A stretch of 64,000 nt of DNA from Allopusillimonas ginsengisoli (GTDB lineage: Bacteria; Pseudomonadota; Gammaproteobacteria; Burkholderiales; Burkholderiaceae_B), in NCBI RefSeq assembly GCF_004153455.1, contig NZ_SDQE01000013.1:1-64000 (forward strand). Reading direction: 5' to 3'. The translations under genes and the position numbers were made by a program. This document shows, piece by piece, positions 30,267-40,255 of the stretch. The number at the start of each line of letters is the position of its first letter. The stretch's first letter is position 1. The notes below the pieces were generated by a model that made no database searches, had not been told where the DNA came from, and saw nothing but the letters and a program-made list of their open reading frames with translations.

Positions 30267-31073
30267 TCAGCAAGTCTCCCATGAAATGAATGCCCAGGTC
30301 TTATCCTGTGGCATTCCAATCAGCCCTTGTGGCGCATTTTTCCGGTAATACGCCTTGAGCTTTTTCTTATCCTCTCGGGACAATTCGCCTGCGGACCAAC
30401 GGACAGCCTCGATAAACTCGTTTTCCTCCAACTGATCGGCGCCAACATGACTGACGGGAGGCTTGATGAAATCGACCGAAGCCCGGTAGCCCTGTTGATA
30501 AAGCAGGTTCAAGGCATAGATGTAATCGGGAAACACAGGACTCTTGCGGCCAATTTGATGAAAGGCTTCATCGGACACAAAATGATCCGAAACCATATGA
30601 GTGGTGTAGACGCGTTTTTTGGCCTTGGCGCTCAGCTTGCGCAAGCCCTTGTCGAGATCAGCGAGTGCCATCGACCGCGATGCCACGACAATGTCGCAGG
30701 CTGGCACATCATCCCACTCATCATCCCAGGCACGCTCGATGCAGCGCACGTTGTTCATCACCAACGTTCTGATACTGATCTTGAGCACCTCAAGCATCCC
30801 TGGGCTGAAATCCAGCGCATAAACCTGTTTGAGCCTTCTGGCGACGGGCAGACAGATTGCGCCCGTGCCGCAACCGACATCCAGCAGGCTTTCCACACCG
30901 CGCAAATCCATGTGCGAGATAAAAGCCTGAACATAGGGACTGTCCGGGCCGACACAGTCACGCGACATCTTGCGCGCCCTAGCGTCCCAGTCCTGGGGTG
31001 TTTTTGGGCGGCGGGTAGACTGGCGATAGCGTTCGCGATAGCTTTCTGCAAAGTCAAAACTCTCGATCGTCAT
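30267..31073 (-). CDS. Class I SAM-dependent methyltransferase
   Basis: A 268-residue protein. SLLDVGCGTGAICLPVARR is motif I, VYALDFSPGMLEVL is motif II, and DIVVASRSMALAD is the post-motif II region. A C-terminal segment (WSAGELSREDKKKLKAYYRK) is lysine-rich. Substrate is unknown; it does not resemble a named pathway enzyme closely enough to assign. It is convergent with the NSS transporter and has 95 bp of spacer before the MFS gene end. Confidence 0.8.
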   Translation of the reverse strand: MTIESFDFAESYRERYRQSTRRPKTPQDWDARARKMSRDCVGPDSPYVQAFISHMDLRGVESLLDVGCGTGAICLPVARRLKQVYALDFSPGMLEVLKISIRTLVMNNVRCIERAWDDEWDDVPACDIVVASRSMALADLDKGLRKLSAKAKKRVYTTHMVSDHFVSDEAFHQIGRKSPVFPDYIYALNLLYQQGYRASVDFIKPPVSHVGADQLEENEFIEAVRWSAGELSREDKKKLKAYYRKNAPQGLIGMPQDKTWAFISWETC

Positions 31074-31168
31074 ACGGCATCGTGTAGGTAAAGGTTCTCT
31101 GATTCAAGCTGACACGCAAGGACACGGCCCCGGCATCAGTTGCCGAAAGCGCTATATTGTAAGGTATA

Positions 31169-32398
31169 TCACGATGGCCTTACATTCCAAGTTGCCCACC
31201 AGAACACCAGTGCGAGAAAGCTGACAGCGGCTCCCAGGATACAGACCCCTTGCCAGCCTGCATAAGCATAGGTCGCCGTGGTACTGATAGCGCCCAATCC
31301 ACTGCCAGCCGCATAAAACAGCATGTAGAGACCAACCAGACGACTATGCGCTTCGGGCCGGGTGCGGAAGATCAGGCTCTGGTTGGTGACATGCAGCGCC
31401 TGCCCGCCCAAATCCAGCAGCACGATCCCGACCACCAACGCCCAGAGCGACCAGGTCATCAGCGACAGCGGCCACCACGCAAGCACCAGCAAGACCAGCG
31501 CTGCCGCGCTGATACGTTGACCGAGCCCCTTGTCCGCCCATTGCCCCGCGCGCGCAGCCGCCAATGCGCCCGCCACGCCCACCAGCCCGAAGGCTCCAAT
31601 GGCAGTGTGTGAAAATGAAAAAGGCGGGGCACTCAAAGGCAGCACAAGCGCACTCCAGAAAATGTTGAATGCCGCAAACATCAGGAGTGCCAGCACGCCC
31701 CGGATCTGCAGCACTCGTTCCTGCCACAATAGCGTGAACATAGACGCGATGAGGCTCGGGTAACGCATGGCGCCGGGCTGCCTGATCAAAGACGGCAGCC
31801 GTCGCCATAGCGGTAGCGCAACCGCGAGCATCAATGCGGCAGCGCAGAGGTATACCCAGCGCCAACCAGCCAAGTCGCTCACGCCGCCAGCGAACACACG
31901 GGCCATCAGCAGCCCTATAAACACACCACCTTGCGCAACGCCCACAACGCGGCCTTGGTCGTCTGGCGCAGCAGCGCTTGCTGCATAGGCAATCAGCCCT
32001 TGCGCCATAGCCGTGCCCAACATGCCGACGGCGAGCATACCAACCAGCAACATCGTGGCTGATTGCGCCGTGCCCACCACCGCCAATGCCGCCACCAGCC
32101 CCAACAGTTGCAACGCCATCAACCGGCGGCGATCCACGCTATCACCCAGCGGCACCACCAACAGCAACGCCAGCGCGCAACCGATCTGCGTCGCCGTGAT
32201 CACACCCCCGACTGCCGCATAGCTGATACCAAAGTCCAGCGCGAGGGCATCGAGCAACGGCTGCGCGTAATACACGTTCGCCACGCTCAAACCGCTGGCT
32301 ACAGCGAACAGCAGCACCAGGCTATGTGGCATTTGTGTTGGCGACGCTGTGCCAATGTCTGGGTACGACGCTGCGGTTGAATTGAGAGGAGTTTCCAT
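31169..32398 (-). CDS. MFS transporter (putative drug/metabolite efflux)
   Basis: A 409-residue twelve-helix permease of the major facilitator superfamily. The first helix GLSVANVYYAQPLLDAL and the loop PLGDSVDRRRLM match the YgaY/NepI-like DHA1 group. Substrate is unknown. It is divergent from an HxlR-type regulator whose paired operator sites lie in the 108-bp spacer, so it is probably repressed by that regulator and induced by an electrophile or a drug-like compound. Confidence 0.87.
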   Translation of the reverse strand: METPLNSTAASYPDIGTASPTQMPHSLVLLFAVASGLSVANVYYAQPLLDALALDFGISYAAVGGVITATQIGCALALLLVVPLGDSVDRRRLMALQLLGLVAALAVVGTAQSATMLLVGMLAVGMLGTAMAQGLIAYAASAAAPDDQGRVVGVAQGGVFIGLLMARVFAGGVSDLAGWRWVYLCAAALMLAVALPLWRRLPSLIRQPGAMRYPSLIASMFTLLWQERVLQIRGVLALLMFAAFNIFWSALVLPLSAPPFSFSHTAIGAFGLVGVAGALAAARAGQWADKGLGQRISAAALVLLVLAWWPLSLMTWSLWALVVGIVLLDLGGQALHVTNQSLIFRTRPEAHSRLVGLYMLFYAAGSGLGAISTTATYAYAGWQGVCILGAAVSFLALVFWWATWNVRPS

Positions 32399-32418
32399 GA
32401 TCTGTTATCCATTCAATC

Positions 32419-32437
32419 TGGTTTTAAAACAAAACCA
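32419..32437. promoter_or_regulatory. Putative HxlR operator 1
   Basis: A perfect inverted repeat, TGGTTTT-N5-AAAACCA, lies in the MFS/hxlR spacer 21 bp before the MFS start. Similar TTTTAAAA-centred palindromes are bound by HxlR-type dimers. It overlaps the region where the MFS promoter should lie. Confidence 0.6.
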
Positions 32438-32438
32438 A

Positions 32439-32474
32439 TTGAATGCTAGAGTATGTGGTTTTAAAATGCAACCA
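32439..32474 (+). promoter_or_regulatory. Probable hxlR promoter with HxlR operator 2
   Basis: TTGAAT (32439-32444), a 17-base spacer and TAAAAT (32462-32467) form a good promoter for the regulator. The -10 sits inside a second copy of the operator (TGGTTTTAAAATGCAACCA, 32456-32474; five of seven arm pairs), which starts 37 bp after the first. This implies autorepression. Confidence 0.55.
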
Positions 32475-32506
32475 ATAACATCGTCTATTACCCGTCAGGA
32501 GACGCC

Positions 32507-32953
32507 ATGCTGCGCAGAAAATCCTTCAACCACGAGTCGTGTCCCGTTGCACGCTCGGTCGATATCGTCGGGGATCGGTGGTCGCTGCTTATCGTGCGCG
32601 ATGCATTCGATGGCTTGCGCCGCTTCAGTGATTTCCAGCGCAGCCTGGGCGTGGCGCGCAACATTTTGTCAGACCGTCTGCGCAAACTGGTGGATGCAGG
32701 CATTCTGGAAAACCAGGCCGCCTCAGACGGCACTGCCTATCAGGAGTACGTGCTAACGGCCAAGGGGGAAAGCCTGTTTCCGATCGTGGTGGCACTAAGG
32801 CAGTGGGGGGAACAGCACTTGTTCGTGCGTGGAGAACGGCATTCAGAGCTGGTCGACAAGCGCACCGGCAAGGCAATACCATTGATGGCGCCACACGCCA
32901 GTGACGGTACCGCACTGCCACCCGAAAATGCGGAAGTGCGAAAGCAATGGTAG
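32507..32953 (+). CDS. HxlR-family winged-helix transcriptional regulator
   Basis: A 148-residue protein. CPVARSVDIVGDRWSLLIVRDA opens the HxlR DNA-binding domain with the conserved N-terminal Cys that can sense electrophiles, and RFSDFQRSLGVARNILSDRL is the recognition region. The beta wing (YQEYVLTAKGESLFPIVVAL) follows. It is divergent from the MFS gene, with two palindromes between them, and most likely represses both. Confidence 0.9.
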   Translation: MLRRKSFNHESCPVARSVDIVGDRWSLLIVRDAFDGLRRFSDFQRSLGVARNILSDRLRKLVDAGILENQAASDGTAYQEYVLTAKGESLFPIVVALRQWGEQHLFVRGERHSELVDKRTGKAIPLMAPHASDGTALPPENAEVRKQW

Positions 32954-32992
32954 GCTCAGGCCGTAGCGCCGTGCTGAAATAAAAAAAGCCCG

Positions 32993-33301
32993 CTAGGGGC
33001 GTGGCGGGGTCTCGATTTCCTGCTCGGAAGTCTGCAACTTGTTGTCTTCGGCGAACCCACAGACGAACTTCCAGGCCAGCGGCTCGAGATCGCGCAGGCG
33101 ATGATCCACGACAACGCAACGCACGCCCTCAAGCACAACCGGGACGACGTACGGGGAATAAGTAAGATGGCCGCCTACCGAACCTGCAGGCCTGAACTGC
33201 GACATGACGCCGGCGAGGCGCTCAGCCCAGTCGCTGGGGCGAAACCGTTGGCCTTCGGTTGTAAGGCCGTGAATAACCAATTGCTGCACACGTTGTGTCA
33301 T
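32993..33301 (-). CDS. DUF3579 protein
   Basis: A 102-residue soluble protein of the DUF3579 family (VIHGLTTEGQRFRPSDWAERLAGVM; SPYVVPVVLEGVRCVVVD). Members occur almost only in betaproteobacteria, very often next to argF, as here (divergent, 106 bp apart). No function is known. The start at 33301 is preferred; an upstream in-frame ATG adds 16 residues that are not conserved. Confidence 0.85.
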   Translation of the reverse strand: MTQRVQQLVIHGLTTEGQRFRPSDWAERLAGVMSQFRPAGSVGGHLTYSPYVVPVVLEGVRCVVVDHRLRDLEPLAWKFVCGFAEDNKLQTSEQEIETPPRP

Positions 33302-33407
33302 AAACTTCCACGGACAATTAACCGCCCTTTTGAGGCGGACCAAATCCATCCCTGCGGCCAGAATTGTATCCGATAAGGTAAGATAGTTCTTTTACTCAAG
33401 GCTTTCT

Positions 33408-34349
33408 ATGTCCGCCTCGACGCAAACTGGCCCATTACGGCATTTCCTGCAATTTCGCGATCTGTCTAAAACCGAAATCCAGTACGTTCTAGACCGCGCC
33501 CGGCTCATCAAGAACAAGTTCAAGCGCTACGAGCCTCATCACACCCTGCACGACCGCAATCTGGCAATGGTCTTCGAAAAAGCCAGCACACGCACACGTG
33601 TTTCGTTCGAGGCGGGCATGTACCAGTTGGGGGGTTCCGTCATACACCTTACCACTGGCGACTCGCAACTGGGCCGCTCGGAACCTATCGAGGACACCGC
33701 GCGCGTGATCTCGCGCATGGTTGACCTTGTCATGATCCGCACCTTTGAGCAAACCCGCATCGAACGCTTTGCCTCGCACTCCCGCGTTCCCGTCATCAAT
33801 GGGCTGACCAACGAATTTCACCCCTGCCAGATTCTGGCCGATATTTTCACTTTTATTGAACATCGCGGCTCTATTGAGGGCAAGACGGTAGCTTGGATAG
33901 GTGATGCCAACAACATGGCCTACACCTGGCTGCAAGCAGCCGAACTGCTGGGTTTCCGCCTGCATGTTTCCACGCCCAGCGGATATCGCCTCGAGGCCGC
34001 CCGCATCGGCAAACCCGGCGCAGATGTACTGCGTGAATTCTCAGATCCTATGGAAGCCTGCCGCGGCGCGCACCTGGTCACGACCGATGTCTGGACCAGC
34101 ATGGGCTACGAAGACGAAAACGAGGAGCGCCGCAAGGCGTTTGCAGACTGGTGTGTGGATGCCGACATGATGGGCGTCGCGGATCCTTCAGCCGTCTTCA
34201 TGCACTGCTTGCCTGCTCATCGAGGCGAAGAAGTCACCGGCGATGTGATCGACGGCCCGCAAAGCGTGGTCTGGGACGAAGCGGAAAACCGCCTGCATGC
34301 CCAGAAAGCGCTGATGGAGTTCCTGCTGCTGGGTCAGGTCAGCGACTAA
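33408..34349 (+). CDS. argF: Ornithine carbamoyltransferase
   Basis: A 313-residue enzyme. Residues 57-67 contain EKASTRTRVSF, with Ser60-Thr61-Arg62-Thr63-Arg64 as the carbamoyl-phosphate loop. HPCQILAD carries a second phosphate contact and HCLPAHRGEEV binds ornithine through its Cys. It makes citrulline in arginine synthesis. The second downstream arginine gene, argG, is nearby (minus strand, 35.4-36.7 kb). It is convergent with an aldo/keto reductase. Confidence 0.95.
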   Translation: MSASTQTGPLRHFLQFRDLSKTEIQYVLDRARLIKNKFKRYEPHHTLHDRNLAMVFEKASTRTRVSFEAGMYQLGGSVIHLTTGDSQLGRSEPIEDTARVISRMVDLVMIRTFEQTRIERFASHSRVPVINGLTNEFHPCQILADIFTFIEHRGSIEGKTVAWIGDANNMAYTWLQAAELLGFRLHVSTPSGYRLEAARIGKPGADVLREFSDPMEACRGAHLVTTDVWTSMGYEDENEERRKAFADWCVDADMMGVADPSAVFMHCLPAHRGEEVTGDVIDGPQSVVWDEAENRLHAQKALMEFLLLGQVSD

Positions 34350-34409
34350 GCCTTCTGTATCCCGATCGCCCGGCACGCAGGCATCTGCCCTCAGGCCGGC
34401 GATCCGGCA

Positions 34410-35255
34410 TCAAATCATCGGCAGATAATCCGGCTGCGAACCCAACGGAAAGGCCGCCTCCAGGCGCGCAATTTCGTGGTCGCCAAGCGTCATCGCTCCT
34501 CCGCCCGCATTGCTTGACGCATGCTTGGCCGACGAGGCCTTTGGAATGGCAAAGATGCCCTCGGCACGCGTAAGAAAAGCCAGCGCCACCTGCCGCGGTG
34601 TGGCCTGATGGGATGCCGCGATCGCCTCGAGCACATCCCCTCCCTCTGTGCCTGGCTCAGGGAAATCATCATGCCCAAAAGGGCTGTAGGCCACCACAGC
34701 GACATCATGCCGCCGGCACCAGGGAATGACCGCATGCTCGATGGCCCGCTCCTTCAGGTGATACAGCACCTGATTGCAGGCGAGTTTGCCTGGTCCGACC
34801 AGCGCATAGGCTTCTTCCAGATCATCGACATCGAAATTGCTTACGCCAAATGCGCGAATCTTGCCGGCCTGAACCAGATCACTGAATGCTTCGAAGGTTT
34901 CACTCAGCGGAATCGAGCCACGCCAGTGCAACAGATAGCAGTCCAGATAATCGGTGCCCAGCGCCTTGAGCGAACGCTCACATGCCTCGCGCACGCCACG
35001 CCGCGAGGCATTACCCGGCAATACCTTGGAAACCAGAAAAACCTCATCGCGTCGCCCCCGGATGGCCTCTCCGACCACCGCCTCCGCCGCGCCCGAACCG
35101 TACATCTCCGCGGTGTCGATATGTGTCATGCCTGCGTCAAGGCCGGCCTTCAGGGCTTCGATCGCCCTACCCCGATGGCCGTCATCGATATACCAAGTGC
35201 CTTGGCCGATGACGGACACTTGCCGTCCGGTGCTTCCAAATGATCGATATTGCAT
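34410..35255 (-). CDS. Aldo/keto reductase
   Basis: A 281-residue NADPH-dependent oxidoreductase with a TIM barrel. It has the catalytic tetrad region HIDTAEMYGSG (Asp, Tyr), KVLP (Lys) and LHWRG (His). GVSNFDVDDLEEA and IPKASSAKHASSNAG bind the cofactor. Substrate is unknown. Start MQYRSFGSTG at 35255 agrees with family N-termini; the upstream open stretch is not conserved. It lies between convergent argF and upstream argG, probably unrelated to arginine. Confidence 0.88.
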   Translation of the reverse strand: MQYRSFGSTGRQVSVIGQGTWYIDDGHRGRAIEALKAGLDAGMTHIDTAEMYGSGAAEAVVGEAIRGRRDEVFLVSKVLPGNASRRGVREACERSLKALGTDYLDCYLLHWRGSIPLSETFEAFSDLVQAGKIRAFGVSNFDVDDLEEAYALVGPGKLACNQVLYHLKERAIEHAVIPWCRRHDVAVVAYSPFGHDDFPEPGTEGGDVLEAIAASHQATPRQVALAFLTRAEGIFAIPKASSAKHASSNAGGGAMTLGDHEIARLEAAFPLGSQPDYLPMI

Positions 35256-35361
35256 GTCTTTCCTGCCTGGTTGATCGACAACGCGACGATGTTGATGGAT
35301 GCGGCCGGGCGGCATATCCAGCATCGTGGATATCACCGCAGGGTACCGCAATGGCCTGTTG

Positions 35362-36726
<1,365 letters not shown>

Positions 36727-36939
36727 TCAATAAACAGGTAACCCGACATTATATCCCCGCCCCTTTCGGCGCCAAATTCCGTGGCGTACCCAGCCAGCCG
36801 GCATGGCTGTGCGGTGCCGGTGGGTCAGCGTGACCGAGACATCACGGCCCGCAGGCGATCAGGCCAGTCTATTCAGCCAACGTGAGGCGGCAAAAATATG
36901 CAGAACACAGCGCGTTTTGCTAAACTAATATTCTTGCTT

Positions 36940-37015
36940 GGGGGAGTAGCTCAGCTGGGAGAGCGCTGCGTTCGCAATGCAGAGGTCGGGAGTTCGATCC
37001 TCCTCTTCTCCACCA
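36940..37015 (+). tRNA. tRNA-Ala (anticodon CGC)
   Basis: A 76-nt tRNA with an encoded CCA end. The acceptor stem GGGGGAG pairs with CTTCTCC, position 8 is T, and the D-stem is GCTC. The anticodon stem CTGCG/TGCAG encloses loop TTCGCAA with anticodon CGC at 36973-36975, which reads GCG alanine codons. The T-arm TTCGATC is present. A terminator follows at once, so it is probably a single-gene transcript. Confidence 0.96.
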
Positions 37016-37022
37016 GAATCCG

Positions 37023-37056
37023 CGCCCGACTGTTCTCAGTCGGGCGTTTTGTTTTG
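37023..37056 (+). terminator. Terminator of tRNA-Ala
   Basis: A perfect 10-bp stem (CGCCCGACTG / CAGTCGGGCG) with a TTCT loop is followed by TTTTGTTTTG. It starts eight bases after the tRNA 3' end. Confidence 0.92.
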
Positions 37057-37109
37057 ATGGATCCGCACAGATCAACGTGCATCGGGGCTGCCGCCCAGGC
37101 CAGCCGCCT

Positions 37110-38045
37110 CTAGCCCGCAGGCTTCGCAGCCTTGACCACGGTCATCGCCGCGGCGATCATGCTGCCCATATCACCCATGTTGGCGGGCAGTATCAAGGTA
37201 TTGTTCTTCTGGGCTACTTCCTTGAACGCGTCCACATAACGTTCGGCCACGCTCAGGTTCACTGCGTCCATGCCGCCAGGCGTCTGGGTTGCCCGCGCGA
37301 CCCGTTCCAGCGACTCGGCAGTGGCCTGCGCGATGGTCAGCAACGCCTGAGCTTCGCCCTGAGCGTAATTGATCATCGATTGCTGCTCGCCCTCAGACTT
37401 GAGGATGGCAGCCTGGCGATTACCCTGGGCAATATTGATGTCTTCCTGCTTTTTACCTTCGGATTCGGTCACCAGCGCCCGTTTGGTGCGTTCGGCGGTA
37501 ATTTGCAACTGCATGGCGCGCAGAATTTCTTCTGGAGGTGTCAAATCGCTGATCTCGTAGCGCAGCACCTTGACGCCCCAATTGGTGGCTGCTTCGTCCA
37601 GCGCTTTGACCACAGCCAGGTTGATCAGGTCGCGTTTCTCGAAGGTTTCATCCATTTCCAGCTTACCGATCACCGAGCGCAGCGAGGTCTGGGCCAGATT
37701 GGAAATTGCCAGCACAAAATTGGTGGAACCATAGGAGGCTTGCCGTGGATCAGTGACCTGATAATAAAGCACTCCATCGACCTTCAACTGGGTGTTGTCT
37801 TTGGTAATGCAAACCTGACTGGCGACATCCAGCACCATTTCTTTAAGCGAATGGCGGTAGGCTACTTTTTCCAGAAAAGGAACAGTAAACCCTAACCCGG
37901 GCGACAGCGTCCTGTCGTATTTACCCAAACGCTCAACCACAAAAGCGTGCTGCTGCGGCACAATCTGAATCGTGGATTTGATTACCACAACCACGACCAG
38001 CGCCGCAATGATCCAGAAGGCGAGCGTCATTACATAAGCGTCCAT
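37110..38045 (-). CDS. SPFH/band 7 membrane protein (QmcA/stomatin-like)
   Basis: A 311-residue protein with one N-terminal membrane helix (LAFWIIAALVVVVVIKST), a prohibitin-homology (SPFH) domain (VVERLGKYDRTLSPGLGF; LEMDETFEKRDLINLAVVKAL) and a long Ala/Gln/Glu-rich coiled coil. QmcA-like proteins scaffold inner-membrane microdomains and work with FtsH. The NfeD-type partner gene lies just upstream on the same strand, 45 bp away, a conserved pair. The second Met (38045) is chosen because GGAG lies six bases before it. Confidence 0.9.
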   Translation of the reverse strand: MDAYVMTLAFWIIAALVVVVVIKSTIQIVPQQHAFVVERLGKYDRTLSPGLGFTVPFLEKVAYRHSLKEMVLDVASQVCITKDNTQLKVDGVLYYQVTDPRQASYGSTNFVLAISNLAQTSLRSVIGKLEMDETFEKRDLINLAVVKALDEAATNWGVKVLRYEISDLTPPEEILRAMQLQITAERTKRALVTESEGKKQEDINIAQGNRQAAILKSEGEQQSMINYAQGEAQALLTIAQATAESLERVARATQTPGGMDAVNLSVAERYVDAFKEVAQKNNTLILPANMGDMGSMIAAAMTVVKAAKPAG

Positions 38046-38090
38046 AAGGGACTCCATAAAAAAGATGAAGACGTTTGGGAGCCCAAACGC

Positions 38091-38531
38091 CTAATGTTGA
38101 GTATCCGGGGCGGGATACCGGCCAGGACGCAATACCAGCGTCAGGCCTTGCACTGCTTGAATATAATGTTCGCCAGGCTGTGCGGGCTGGCCGTCATCGA
38201 TGCGGGCGCTCCAGTTGGCTCCCCGATAAAACACCGTGGCTTGGCCGTTTTCGTCCCAAGCGCTCACGGTGATGTGCTGGCCTATGTCTTGCACCACATT
38301 GGGGTCAGAGTGAGTAGCCAGATGGCCTTTGGACCGACGGTAACGATGCACGGCTGCCAGTCCGATCAGCGAGATGATCAGACCACTAATGATTTGCCAC
38401 ACCAGAGACAGGCCCGCATAGGCCGCCATGCCGGAGGCCGTCAGGCCCAGGGCAATCAGCAGCAAATAAAAGGTGCCCGTCGTCATCTCCAACAGGAGAA
38501 ACAGTGCGGCCATGCCAAACCAAACCCACAT
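38091..38531 (-). CDS. NfeD-like membrane protein
   Basis: A 146-residue short NfeD. Two to three N-terminal membrane helices (FGMAALFLLLEMTTGTFYLL; LVWQIISGLIISLIGLAA) precede a C-terminal OB-fold domain (NGQATVFYRGANWSARIDD) facing the cytoplasm. This type lacks the protease domain of long NfeDs and partners the SPFH protein encoded directly downstream. Confidence 0.88.
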   Translation of the reverse strand: MWVWFGMAALFLLLEMTTGTFYLLLIALGLTASGMAAYAGLSLVWQIISGLIISLIGLAAVHRYRRSKGHLATHSDPNVVQDIGQHITVSAWDENGQATVFYRGANWSARIDDGQPAQPGEHYIQAVQGLTLVLRPGRYPAPDTQH

Positions 38532-38778
38532 GCCGTATTCCTTATAAATTGTTTCTATTTTGACACGTTAAGGTGTTTGTAAGATAACTAATCGCTGATA
38601 TACGCAAATTTCGCTCCGCGTCTCATCAGAACCTTGCTGTGTGCATGCCAGTACCACGCCGATCGCGTAACACGATTCAAGCCGCCCCGACCAACCCGTG
38701 TGGCGCGTAGTTAAGCATGTTACAACGCAATAATGCGCAAAACATGGGGTATGTGCGCTCAATTCATTTGCCTTACGT

Positions 38779-39840
38779 ATGTCACAACTTGAACTTGTCC
38801 TCTGGGCTGGCTTGGCTTTGGGCTTGGCTTTTGGCGCCTGCGGCCAGATAAGTGGATTCTGTCTGCAGCGCGGCCTGAAAGAATACTGGTCTGGCCGTCA
38901 TGGTTATAAGCTGCATGGCTTTGCCGTGGCTTTGGCGGTTGCCCTGGGCGGCACCCACATCGTGGCATCGATGGGCCTCGTGGACATTGGCCAGTCACTG
39001 TACATGATGCCTTCCTTTTCGTGGCTGCTGCTGCCATTCGGCGGGTTGATGTTCGGTTATGGCATGTGCCTGACAAATGGTTGCGGGGCCCGCGCGGTAG
39101 TCCTGCTGGGCCAGGGCAATCTCAGATCTTTCGTCGTGCTCCTCTGTATCGGGATTTCGGCCTACATAACGTTGACAGGCGTTGGCGCGCCGCTGCGGAT
39201 GCTGATCTCGGCGGTCACCACGTTAACGCCAGCGTCAGTGACCGTGCGTGCAGACACGCTGCGCGCCCTGACAGTGTGGTTGGCCGTGGCTGGGCTGCTG
39301 GTCTTCGCTTTGCGGCCGCGCGCATCCGGAACGCGCGGGCTGGATCTGACCGGCGGCGCCACGATGGGCCTGCTGGTGGTTGCGGGATGGCTTATCACAG
39401 GATGGCTGGGCGCCGACGAGTTCGAACCCACGCCTGTCGCATCGCTGACTTTTGTCGCCCCTATCGGCGAAACCATCCAATATTCGATGATTGCCACCGG
39501 CATGACGCTGCGCTTTGGAGTGGTGGTGGTATTGGGCACGGTGGCCGGTTCATTTATCGCTGCTGCGTTACGCGGCAAGTGCCGCCTCGAAGGATTCGAC
39601 TCGCCCCGCCAGATGTCCAGGTATATTTTCGGCGCGGTATTGATGGGCGTTGGCGGCTCACTGGCTACAGGCTGCTCGATTGGGCAGGGGCTCACGGGCA
39701 TGTCCACCCTGGCCTACAGTTCCATGATTGCCGCCCTTTCGATTGTCGCAGGCGCACGATTGGCATGGATGCGTATGGCCGCTTCGAGTACCGCCGGGCC
39801 GGCAGTCACGGGGCCCCGAGATCTGCATCATGGCGCCTGA
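38779..39840 (+). CDS. YeeE/YedE-family sulfur-compound transporter
   Basis: A 353-residue polytopic membrane protein of about nine helices in two repeats. Conserved Cys sites are GACGQISGFCLQRG near the N-terminus, GMCLTNGCGARAV in the first half, and SLATGCSIGQGLTG in the second. These cysteines line the pore in YeeE (TsuA), which takes up thiosulfate through S-S/S-H contacts. Thiosulfate or a related sulfur compound is the likely cargo. No TusA/YeeD-like sulfur carrier gene is seen next to it. The start is ATG at 38779. Confidence 0.85.
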   Translation: MSQLELVLWAGLALGLAFGACGQISGFCLQRGLKEYWSGRHGYKLHGFAVALAVALGGTHIVASMGLVDIGQSLYMMPSFSWLLLPFGGLMFGYGMCLTNGCGARAVVLLGQGNLRSFVVLLCIGISAYITLTGVGAPLRMLISAVTTLTPASVTVRADTLRALTVWLAVAGLLVFALRPRASGTRGLDLTGGATMGLLVVAGWLITGWLGADEFEPTPVASLTFVAPIGETIQYSMIATGMTLRFGVVVVLGTVAGSFIAAALRGKCRLEGFDSPRQMSRYIFGAVLMGVGGSLATGCSIGQGLTGMSTLAYSSMIAALSIVAGARLAWMRMAASSTAGPAVTGPRDLHHGA

Positions 39841-40255
39841 ACACCAGGGGCATCGCACGCAAACCAGCGGCGGCAGCCCATACGCTTGATGCAGCCTCGC
39901 AGCAGATCATGCCGTCAAATCCAGCGCTATTTAACGACAACTGAAAATCAATACGAACTCGGCAAGGGTACGTTGATTTAGCCAATCCGCCTAGGCTGAT
40001 CGGATGAGTGCCAGAAGGTTGCCAAACCGTAATGTTGCATCAACGATTAGCTGGATACACTTAGCGATAGACATTGCTAAACAAACCGAGCAGATCCGCT
40101 TCCGCCCTCTCTCCATGGCAACGCCGCTTTATGCGGCATTATTATTTGCAAATTCTTGCATGCAAATGCCACGCATGCGTTTGGGGCGACGCCAAGGCGC
40201 TGAAACAACGACCACGAAATGCCCGCTGATCTGTCGACTTAGACAGGAAATCCCC
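39841..40255. other. Intergenic region before the kinase-like gene
   Basis: 415 bp with no convincing gene. It contains a small hairpin followed by a T-containing run (GCCGC-TTTAT-GCGGC then ATTATTATTT, 40123-40147), which could act as a weak plus-strand terminator. A 10-bp palindrome TTGCATGCAA is at 40156-40165. Base composition is more AT-rich than flanking genes. Confidence 0.5.
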
